Below, piece by piece: positions 55,724 to 64,000 of a stretch of 64,000 nt of DNA. The notes below the pieces were generated by a model. That model saw only the letters and a program-made list of their open reading frames with translations. It was not told where the DNA came from and ran no database searches. The position numbers and the translations under genes are program-made. The stretch comes from Akanthomyces muscarius (taxonomy: Eukaryota; Ascomycota; Sordariomycetes; Hypocreales; Cordycipitaceae). Location: NCBI RefSeq assembly GCF_028009165.1, contig NW_026611617.1, forward strand, positions 320,001 through 384,000, written 5' to 3'. Numbering within the stretch: position 1 is the stretch's first letter; every line of letters starts with the position of its first letter.

Positions 55724-56682
55724 ATGACGTCCATGGTAGCAAAGATGGTGGGAAAAAAGATTCTGGGGGAGACACTGCAGAATAAATTTGGCACAGAGGT
55801 AAGCTTGCTCCCTTGGCCGGCCACGGCAGATGCTGACCCTGCGACAGGATCCGTATTTCGAACAAGTTCCCGCGACAAGACTCAACGGAAAGCCCAGCAC
55901 GACCAAATTCAAAAAAGTCAGAAAGGCATTGCCGCCAGGCCTCTCTGAGCACGATGGCAAGGTCCTCACAAAGGTCAAGCGTCGTGCGTACCGCCTGGAC
56001 TGCGCTCTGTTTACGTTTCTGGGCATCAAGTTTGGCTGGGGCAGTGCCATTGGTTTAATTCCATTGTGAGTCTTGACACTGCTGATTTAATTGACCGCGT
56101 ACTGACAGTCCCAGTGCTGGCGATGTTGTCGATTGCCTCTTGGCACTCATGGTCATGCGCACAGCTGATCAGATTGAGGGCGGCCTGCCCTTCTTCATCA
56201 AGTTCCAGATGCTCCTCAACATTGCATTCGACTTTGCCATTGGCCTGGCGCCATTCGTCGGCGACTTGGTCGATGCCATGTTCAAGGCCAACACGCGCAA
56301 CGCCGTGCTGCTCGAGGGGCACCTCCGCGATCTGGGGCAAAAGACCCTCAAGAGAGGCAACCTGCCCATCCCCGATGTCGACCCCAGCGATCCCAAAGAA
56401 TTTGACCGTAACCGCATCGAAGACCGACAAGACCCACACGATGGACGGGACCGCCGCGACCACCGCGACCGCCACGACGAACCTCCTGCATACCACGCGC
56501 AAGGCGCAACTTCAGCGCAAGAAGCTGGCGTGACAGGTACCTCGCGCTCTGATACTGTACCAGTAACTGCGCCCGAGGAGGCCCGTGTCCGTGAGAGCAG
56601 AGGCTGGATGGGACGCAGCAAGAAGCGGCAAGACGACCTCGAAGAGGGCCACGTCAAGAGCAGCAAGCCAAGCCGACGCTGA
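55724..56682 (+). CDS. DUF4112 protein
   Basis: Three exons (55724-55798, 55848-56065, 56115-56682) give 286 residues. The DUF4112 core follows a short N terminus: LDCALFTFLGIKFGWGSAIGLIPFAGDVVDCLLALMVMRTA, then FFIKFQMLLNIAFDFAIGLAPFVGDLVDAMFKANTRN. Two hydrophobic segments each end in a GD(V/L)VDA-type motif, so it is probably a small membrane protein. The tail is polar, with a run of Asp/Arg/His (DRRDHRDRHD) and a basic end. The role is unknown. The third-exon acceptor could also lie 6 nt earlier (adding Pro-Ser); the chosen site restores the family's IPxxGD. Confidence 0.88.
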
Positions 56683-57320
56683 TAATAAAGTGCGAGACAG
56701 GTTCGGGGTCAAGGTGGAATGCAGCATGCGTTTAAAGGAGGGGTAGGAGAGGCTACAGATACCCGTCGGGCGTAACGAAATTGCACGGCATCACGAAATA
56801 TATAGTTTGATATGCTTTAATATGAATAATACATATACTTCGCCGAAATCCAGACAAGCACGACACAGTGCGTACGGCGCGTGAAGTACCTCTACGGAAA
56901 CAAGTTAACAAGGTAGCAACGGCCTCCCTGCCCACTTTGGCCAATGTACGCTTGCCCAGCTTCGCCCACCTGCGTGCACTTTTTTCACGATGGATCTGCA
57001 AAAACATTCCGTGTCCATGGGCCATTTCCGACGTGCTCTCCGAGCTCCCGCAAGACTGCTCGGTCTGGGGTCTCATAGGCCATCGACAACTGGATCCGGC
57101 CCACCACCAGCGCGTGAGAATTGGCATTGTTTGCTGATTGATAACTGTGCATTGATGACGCTAGCCTGACCAAGGAGGGCGAGCAGACGCGGCTCCCTGC
57201 ACGCCTCACGGGGCAGGACAAGCCTTCTGGCATGCCCAGACAAAGCTCGAGCTCCTCCAAGGGGCAAGGATCAAGGGGGCCCGGTACGGCCGAGATACCT
57301 TGACGCGCTGGCTGGGCCTC
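56683..57320. other. intergenic stretch, no gene seen
   Basis: Only short frames; 3' flank of the DUF4112 gene and distal promoter of the ribonucleotide reductase gene. Confidence 0.4.
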
Positions 57321-57326
57321 ACGCGT
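57321..57326. promoter_or_regulatory. MCB box (ACGCGT) upstream of RNR2, distal
   Basis: Exact MluI cell-cycle box, 402 nt upstream of the ATG. MCB boxes bind MBF and time S-phase genes in yeasts. Confidence 0.45.
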
Positions 57327-57527
57327 CGCGCATGCAAGGGTCACTTAATAGAGGTGGCTGGAGCGTTGTGGCGCCGCCCGGGGCTGTTGGCTGTTGTTGG
57401 TACCACGCAGGTACCTTGCAGACGCTCCACTGCAAGGGTGCCAGGGCAGCCAGTCTTTTTTTCAGCTAAAGAGGCCCACATGGAGTCGCAGAAAGCACTT
57501 ACGAAGGACCCACGCCAAACACGCTCG

Positions 57528-57533
57528 ACGCGT
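57528..57533. promoter_or_regulatory. MCB box (ACGCGT) upstream of RNR2, middle
   Basis: Exact ACGCGT, 195 nt upstream of the ATG. Confidence 0.55.
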
Positions 57534-57614
57534 CGCGCTGCACGTGACGGCGTACTACTGCTTGTACAAAAACCTCTGACGCCACCAGTCACTTACAGTT
57601 GAACGCTGCTCTCT

Positions 57615-57620
57615 ACGCGT
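57615..57620. promoter_or_regulatory. MCB box (ACGCGT) upstream of RNR2, proximal
   Basis: Exact ACGCGT, 108 nt upstream of the ATG. Together with the other two it makes control by an MBF-type factor likely. Confidence 0.55.
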
Positions 57621-57722
57621 CTTCAATCCACGCCAGGCACAGTTCAATTCAAACGTCTTTTTCTTCTCCAAGACTTTGCTTGCCTCGAACTTGTTCAATT
57701 CACATCACACATCACATTCGCA

Positions 57723-59143
57723 ATGGCTGCCCAAACAACTCCCTCGAAGCAGGTAAGCTCGCTGTCGCGCTACTTGCGCGGGCGCCTCTTCACCATGGCG
57801 TGAACCCTACACTACAGAGCAGCGCAACTAACACGCTTTGCTACACAGGCCGCTTCTGCCATTGAGTCCTTCAAGATGGAGTCTCCCGTCAAGAAGCTCG
57901 ACTTTTCCTCCGCCAACAAGGAGAACCTCCCTGCCGATGCCTCGCTTGAGTCCACCACCACCGACATCATCGACCAGAAGCCCATTGCCATTGCGGCCAA
58001 GAAGGACCCCAAGGATGACGGTCCCGCTGTCGCCCCTGGCATCAAAGCCGACGAGGCCCACGAGCCTATCCTCGCCGAGAACGCTCAGCGCTTCGTCCTC
58101 TTCCCCATCAAGTACCACGAGGTATGTCTCGACGCGTTTTTACGCGTAAAGTAGCCACCCGACGCGAATATGGCGCTAACACCCCTGCTCCCTAGATTTG
58201 GCAAATGTACAAGAAGGCCGAGGCCTCTTTCTGGACCGCCGAAGAGATTGATCTGTCCAAGGATCTCCACGACTGGAACAACCGCCTCAATGCCGACGAG
58301 CAGTACTTCATCTCCCACATTCTCGCCTTCTTCGCTGCTTCTGATGGCATTGTCAACGAGAACCTCGTCGAGCGCTTCAGCGGTGAGGTGCAGATCCCCG
58401 AGGCTCGTTGCTTCTACGGCTTCCAGATTATGATGGAGAACATCCACTCGGAAACTTACTCCCTCCTCATTGACACCTACATCAAGGAGCAGGCTCAGCG
58501 CACATACCTCTTCAATGCCATTGACACGATCCCCTGCATCCGCAAAAAGGCCGACTGGGCCCTCCGCTGGATCTCCGACAAGGAGTCTACCTTTGCCCAG
58601 CGTCTCGTTGCCTTTGCTGCTGTCGAGGGTATCTTCTTCTCCGGCGCCTTTGCCTCCATCTTCTGGCTCAAGAAGCGTGGTCTGATGCCCGGTTTGACCT
58701 TTTCCAACGAGCTCATCTCCCGTGACGAGGGTCTTCACACCGACTTTGCCTGCCTGCTGCACTCTCACCTCAACAACCGTGCAAGCAAGGAGATTATCAA
58801 CACCATCATCACTGATGCCGTCACCATTGAGAAGGAGTTCCTCACAGAGGCTCTTCCTTGCGCTCTGCTGGGCATGAACGCCACCCTGATGCAGCAGTAC
58901 ATTGAGTTTGTTGCTGACCGTCTCCTCGTCGCTCTCGGCAACGAAAAGGTCTACAAGTCCACCAACCCCTTTGACTTCATGGAGAACATCTCCCTCGGCG
59001 GCAAGACCAACTTCTTCGAGAAGCGTGTCGGCGAGTACCAAAAGGCCGGTGTCATGGCCAGTGCGAGCAAGAAGGCTGATGACGGTACCCCCGTCGAGGA
59101 GAACCCAGCTGGTGGTGACTTTTCCTTTGATGACGACTTTTAA
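57723..59143 (+). CDS. RNR2: ribonucleotide reductase small subunit
   Basis: Provides the tyrosyl radical for reduction of ribonucleotides to dNTPs. Three exons (57723-57752, 57849-58121, 58196-59143) give 416 residues. An N-terminal polar part includes [17 protein letters not shown]. The diiron and radical residues are in place: [13 protein letters not shown] (Asp), [26 protein letters not shown] (Glu, His and radical Tyr), [10 protein letters not shown] (Glu) and [10 protein letters not shown] (Glu, His). The last residues (FSFDDDF) are the tail that docks on the large subunit. Two further ACGCGT boxes lie in intron 2 (58132-58137, 58142-58147). Length and order match fungal RNR2 closely. 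Confidence 0.97.
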
Positions 59144-59676
59144 GCGAGTCGCTTCATCACATACACCCCACCATATACCCTCCTTGTTTTTCTATGTCAT
59201 GTATATTGTAAAGATGGTCGTCCACGGGTTGGATGCTTGAATGAACCCGGCGACTGTTGAAAAAGAAGAGACAGACTCTGCTTAGGAGGTTGGATTTATT
59301 ACGGCGTTACGAGGCAACATTTTCTTTGTTTGGGACCGATGAGCTAGCACGGACGGATGCTGGGATGGGATCATGATTTCTGAATATTTTAGCATTTTTT
59401 TTATAAAGAGATAATACAACTTGTGAAACAAGCTATTTTCCATGCGTGATCAAAGGCAATCATTTTAAACGTCAATAATCCTGAGTTTTTATGTCTCTGC
59501 GCCGACATGAATCATCATGTCATGCAAATATCATCTATTTATCCATTGAGCAGTCTGTACCTTTGTTACAGCCCAGCATCTTATGCACACGCCAGTCCCG
59601 TTTTGTTAGACTCTATACTATAGCCACAACGTCGTCACCCTACCAACAACCTGCCCCCTCTCTCCCCAACTTTTTT
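59144..59676. other. convergent intergenic gap
   Basis: 3' flanks of RNR2 and the SRP gene; AT-rich, no frame of note. Confidence 0.4.
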
Positions 59677-60225
59677 TCATTTCTTGCCCTTCTTCTTCTT
59701 CTTGCCTCCGCCACCTCCTCCCGTCGCTGGCGGCGGCGCACTCGTGGTCTGCGTCTGTACCTGCGGCACTGACTTGGGCTGCTCGTCCTCGTCGGCAGCA
59801 GCATCCGGCATGGCCTCCTCAGGCGCGACCTCGGGCAGCGCAGCCATGCTGCGGCCCAGCTGGCCCATGGCGGCGCCCATCAGCCGCGACACCTCGGCCG
59901 CCTTTGTCGTGCGGTACTTGAGCGTCACGCCGCTGACCGGGTCAAACGTCTTGAGGACGAGCACGGCGCGGGGCGGCTTCTCCGGGGCGGCGGCGGCGTC
60001 GGCGGCGGCGGCCTTGCGGCGCTTGACGGCCTTTATCGAGTATCGCGTTGTAATTTTGGTCTGCGGGCCGGTGTTAGCTGGGGGGGGGGGAGGAAGGGTT
60101 GAGGAGACCCCCTAGAGCTTTGGGGCGAGGGACACTGAGTAAAGGGGACGTACAGTTGTAGGGCTCGCTTGGATGAGCAGAGTGGACTGTTCCAGCCATT
60201 CCTGGCCGGTCTTGAAGTATGACAT
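59677..60225 (-). CDS. signal recognition particle SRP9/SRP21 subunit
   Basis: Two exons (60225-60154, 60060-59677) give 151 residues. The N terminus MSYFKTGQEWLEQSTLLIQASPTT, then KITTRYSIK and TFDPVSGVTLKYRTTKAAEVSRLM, follow the SRP9-21 domain. This protein pairs with SRP14 on the Alu part of SRP RNA to delay translation. The chain ends in a Gly-rich and Lys-rich tail (GGGGGGKKKKKGKK), as in fungal Srp21, which suits RNA binding. The SRP9-21 region is split by a 93-nt intron containing a G-run. Confidence 0.9.
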
Positions 60226-60788
60226 GATTGTTTGTGAGATTTTTTTGTGTAGTTTTCGGGGTCGGTGGCTGCGTGAGGTGCAAATTTATGGTCTCGTGGC
60301 CTCGGCGGCGGCTCTCGTGCTACTGGCGTGCGAGCGCACAATGCTGCTGGAGACGGGGAGCCTCTGGCTTCTTGTAGAGTAGGAAGCGGAATGACGAGTC
60401 CGCGTGTGCTGAGAGCGGCGAGATCGAGCCCAAGATGCGGAAAGCTGGGGTAGTTGTGTATGCGAGGTTGTGAGGTTTGGCCGCTGGTTGGTGGGGGAGG
60501 GGACATTCAAAATATGGGGCAAAGCCGCAGTTAGTACAAAGCGGACATTCGAGGGGATGGTCTTTGAGATTCTACTCCTTCATTTTCTTCGTGTCTACTA
60601 TTATTCCACGTTGCCATCATAAATGTGTTTCAATTCAACGCAGCGGGCTACTATGCACAAAAGATACTGATTAATGTGCGCGAACAGCTGGTTGCGATGC
60701 ACTTTGTGCGCAAGTATGCTAGTTGATCATTGGGTATATGCTGCTGCACCCGGCTAAATTCTATGCAAAAAGATTCACACGCCTGGTG
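60226..60788. other. promoter of the SRP gene and 3' flank of the kinase gene
   Basis: No credible frame beyond shadows. Confidence 0.4.
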
Positions 60789-62223
60789 TCAAACCATCCG
60801 TAGACTGAATCCGCCGCCGCGCTCTTCCTTGTCTCTACCTTGTAGAATACCGCTAAAGTCGACGTCGCCCAACAAGGCAGCCTGCTGCCCACGCACCGGC
60901 GCATTCGGCTCATGTTTCCGTCGCCGCTCCTGGCCAGCCTTACTCGGGAATGTGGGAAACATGCTCTCTGGCTTGGGCTTTGGGTCCTGTCGAAAGTACT
61001 CGTGCCGCAGCATCTGCTTGGCAGACGGACGAGCATCAGGATTGAGTGACAGGAGCTCCGTGAGCAGCCCCGCGCCGGCGGAAGTCATGCTTGGGAACCT
61101 GGCGCGAATCACGGAGCCCGTGGCGGCAGCCGTCTTGGGAAACCGCAGCGACCGCGCGTTGGGGAGCTTGCGGAAGCCAGGCCATGAGTCGTCCGTCGGA
61201 ACGCCGCATAGCTCAAAGATCTTGGTCACCTGGTCCACCTCATTGGTGCCTTGTAAGAGAGGCTCTCGGGCAATCAGCTCGCCAAAGATGCAGCCTATGC
61301 TCCACATGTCGACGGCCGTGTCGTATGTCCTGGCACCCAGGAGAAGCTCGGGACTGCGGTACCAGAGCGTCACAACGAGCTGGGTGAGCTTTGGCGCCGG
61401 GTCACCCACGTAGCGGGCCATGCCAAAGTCGGCAATTTTGAGTTGGCCGCGGTTATTGAGTAGCAGGTTCGATGTCTTGAGGTCGCGGTGCAATATCCAG
61501 TTCTCATGCAAGTATGCCACGCCCGCAGTAAGCTGCTGCAAAAGACACTTAATTTCTGAAGCCAGGAACGGCTCAGGCATGTCATCCAATATGCTTTTAA
61601 TGTCGTGCTCAACGAATTCGAGAACAAGAAATATTGAACTGTAAACGGTCAGAAGTTGTAAGAAAAATATACCGGAGCACGTACTTGTCCATCTTATTTA
61701 CATTGCTGCCGACGACGACTTCCTCCAGCGTGACGACATTGCGATGCTTGCAATCATGCAGAATCTGTATCTCTCGTAATCCCGTCACAGGTAACCCGCT
61801 GCGGTCTGCAGGATCCAGCTTGAGACGCTTCAGTGCCACCACCTTGCCTGTGGAACGCTGTGTTGCGCGCGCGACCCAGCCGTATGTGCCCTCCTCGATG
61901 TCGTTGAGCTTGTCGTAGCCCTCGACGCTGTTGCTGCGCCCCCACGAGCCAGTTTCGAAGCGCAGCAATTTTACAGGGGAACCGTCCTCTTTAGCAGGTG
62001 CATTCGCCCCATCGCGCGTCCCTGGCTCTGGTGTTAGCCTGCGACGCTTCGAAGGGCGATCATCGTCGTCGCGTGAAGCCGCAGCGGCCTGCTTCTCCTG
62101 CTCGAGCTTGCGCGCCTTCTCAGCTTTTTTGAGTCGTTTTTCCTCCTTTTCTCTCTTAATCTTGGCCTCCAGCTCAGCGTCCTCTTCCGTATTGGCCCAT
62201 CGCGATTTGCCCGCCCCAAGCAT
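60789..62223 (-). CDS. CDK11/PITSLRE-like protein kinase
   Basis: Two exons (62223-61685, 61638-60789) give 462 residues. A charged N-terminal coiled-coil part (ELEAKIKREKEEKRLKKAEKARKLEQEK) with a nuclear-type SKRRR cluster precedes the kinase. Kinase landmarks are IEEGTYGWVARA, VVALKRLKL, PVTGLREIQIL (the PSTAIRE-helix equivalent, closest to PITSLRE), HRDLKTSNLLL, DFGMARYVG and LVVTLWYRSPELLLG. Cdk11/Cdc2-like kinases pair with L-type cyclins and act in transcription and splicing. The family's Thr in the activation loop (VVTLWYRSPE) is present. Expected active. Confidence 0.95.
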
Positions 62224-62622
62224 GTCTGCACGTCGGCGCTCGAGGCGCTACCAGCTATATGTGCGCCGTGGTAATGTGTCGCGATTTCCCGGAATCGAAT
62301 CGTAGGTATATATTCCGAATCTCCCGCACCAGAAACAACTCGTTTGTCTTTTTTCGGCCACCACTTCGATCAATCGCAAATGCTTGCTGGTGAATGTAAA
62401 GTCAAAGATCGAAGCAAGCTGGTGGAGCTTAGTTGAGGCTCCCGTTATCTTATCGTGGCGCGCTTGCCCCAGGAAAGCACCTGACGTACGGCTTTCAAGC
62501 TACAAGAAAGTCACCATCCATCCAGAGCTTGTCCGTAAAGCCACAATCTTGTTCATCTGGCTAGAAAACTCAAGGGATTCGCCGGTGAGCCACTTGCTAA
62601 TCCGTTTGGGTAACGAATCGCG
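62224..62622. promoter_or_regulatory. divergent promoter of the kinase and NDUFAF7-like genes
   Basis: 399 nt between divergent starts; no specific site recognised. Confidence 0.4.
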
Positions 62623-64000
62623 ATGCGCCGCGCTGTGGCTGCCGCACCACGGCTCCTGGCTCAGCGAACCCTAGGCATTGCGCGCCCAGGATCAAGCTTT
62701 GGAGCACAGTGCTTCTCGTCATCTGCCCTGCGCAGACAAGAAGAGAGGAAATGGTCTACGCCATTAGCCAAACAGCTTTTTGAAGCGATCTCTGTAAGAA
62801 TCGCAATCATATTGCGAATATCTGCCTCGAAAGCTGCCGCTGACACCGCGACAGACAACTGGAACAGTTCCACTGGCGAGCTTCATGCGCATGTGCCTTA
62901 CTGGTGATGTCGGAGGCTACTACACGGGCGCCATCGGGGAGGGCAGAGACCAGTTTGGCGTCAAAGGAGATTTCGTAACATCGCCCGAAATCTCCCAAAT
63001 TTTTGGTGAACTGATTGGCATCTGGTTCATTGCCGAATGGATGAGCCAAGGTCGGCCCAAGGACGGAGTCCAGCTGATTGAAGTTGGCCCTGGAAGAGGA
63101 ACTTTGATGGACGACATGCTTCGAGTAAGATGAGTGGATGGCACCTTGATGAAATCTAGACCTAACTTTGATTATAGACTATTTCTCGCTTCCCCGCCAT
63201 GGCTAACAGCATAGAAGCCGTCTACATGGTTGAAGCTAGTCCCGAACTGAGATCTGCTCAGAAAGATCTGCTCTGCGGCCCTGGAACGCCGACGACGGAA
63301 TCAAAAGCTGGCTATCACAGTACGGGAAAATACAACAATCTCCCGGTTGTCTGGACCCAGACTATCAAATCTGTTCCCGCGGGTATGCGCATCTCCACAA
63401 GCACGGCCACTGAATCTCACTGACACAGCCTAGAATCAAACAAGACTCCGTTCATAATTGCACATGAATTCTTTGATGCGCTCCCCATACACAGCTTCCA
63501 GTCTACCAAGATTGCGGTGAAGCCACCTCCGCCAAGGATCCCCGGCAGCCCTGTTCCTCCGGCTCCCTCTAAACCGCCAGCCGACGCCACCCCTAAGATG
63601 GAATGGCGCGAAATGATGGTATCGCCAACCGCACCGGGAGTCAGCAACGCCCAATCGTCGTCTTCCAACTTTAGATTTGACCCCAGCGACCCGCCCGCGG
63701 AGTTTGAACTCACGCTCTCGTCCGGAAGCACAAGACACTCCCGTTATGTGCCTGAATCCTCGCCTCGCTACCGCAAGCTGAAGCAGTCCGAGGGCTCCAT
63801 TGTCGAGGTGTGCCCCGATGCCGCGCTGTACGCCGCCGACTTTGCCGCCCGCATCGGCGGCACGGAAAAGAACCCCAAGGCGTCCGCGAGTGGCGCGGCC
63901 CTCATCCTCGACTACGGCCCCGCCGACACCATCCCCGTCAACTCCCTGCGCGGCATCCGCCACCACAAAATTGTGAATCCCTTCTCCGCGCCTGGCCTCG
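62623..64000 (+). CDS. NDUFAF7/MidA-type methyltransferase, 3' end beyond window
   Basis: Mitochondrial arginine methyltransferase needed for assembly of respiratory complex I. Exons 62623-62793, 62855-63124, 63178-63382 and 63434 to the right edge join in frame. The start is an Arg/Ala/Ser-rich targeting peptide ([15 protein letters not shown]). The SAM site is [16 protein letters not shown]; other family parts are [48 protein letters not shown] and ALILDYGP. A Pro/Ser-rich insert of about 60 residues sits between IHSFQ and [10 protein letters not shown], longer than I expect for the family. The C-terminal part is missing. Confidence 0.95.

Noticed and set aside
58085..59041. 318-codon minus-strand frame opposite RNR2
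   Set aside because: Shadow of the RNR2 third exon; no start context or domain.
1..64000. CRISPR array, prophage or bacterial operon structure
   Set aside because: No spaced repeats, no tight gene packing; introns and gene families are fungal throughout.

Overview
The window is nuclear DNA of a filamentous ascomycete, most likely a Sordariomycete of the order Hypocreales. The signs are genes broken by many 45-100 nt GT-AG introns with ctaac-type branch sites, no operons, an intron-bearing tRNA, and typical mould families: GH71, GH76, UstYa/DUF3328, 2EXR, Zn2Cys6, 7TM-RGS and a SurE-type secreted phosphatase. Most multi-exon models below were assembled by hand from splice sites. Nearly all close in frame, which is good internal support, but no homology search was run.

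Layout. 0-9.7 kb: the left edge cuts a GH71 alpha-1,3-glucanase (minus). A decayed metabolite-type locus follows, with two tandem UstYa-like pseudogenes and a divergent BBE-type FAD oxidase pseudogene, then an intact secreted amidase and a YdeI/OmdA protein. 10-17.4 kb: a secreted zinc metalloprotease-like protein, a seven-exon Zn2Cys6 regulator, a 2EXR relic and a secreted DUF7492-like protein with an N-terminal histidine. 19.9-31.2 kb: GH76 mannosidase, cytochrome P450, a 2EXR protein with a very acidic tail, a GH25 lysozyme relic, GFA-type and GNAT enzymes, and a 7TM-RGS receptor.

34.8-51.0 kb is the most interesting part: two MFS transporters, a SurE phosphatase, an HTD2/MaoC-type hydratase, a divergent succinyl-CoA synthetase beta-like protein, a dienelactone hydrolase, a thiolase-like protein, a crotonase, a maltose-type acetyltransferase and a succinyl-CoA synthetase alpha-like protein. 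I infer a catabolic cluster in which an acid is imported, converted to a CoA thioester by the SCS-like pair, hydrated and cleaved. The beta-like subunit has lost its usual ATP-grasp motifs, so its chemistry may differ from that of the housekeeping enzyme.

53-64 kb is mostly housekeeping: tRNA-Pro, a double-chromodomain protein, a DUF4112 protein, the ribonucleotide reductase small subunit (with MCB boxes upstream), SRP9/21, a CDK11-like kinase and, cut by the right edge, an NDUFAF7-type mitochondrial methyltransferase.
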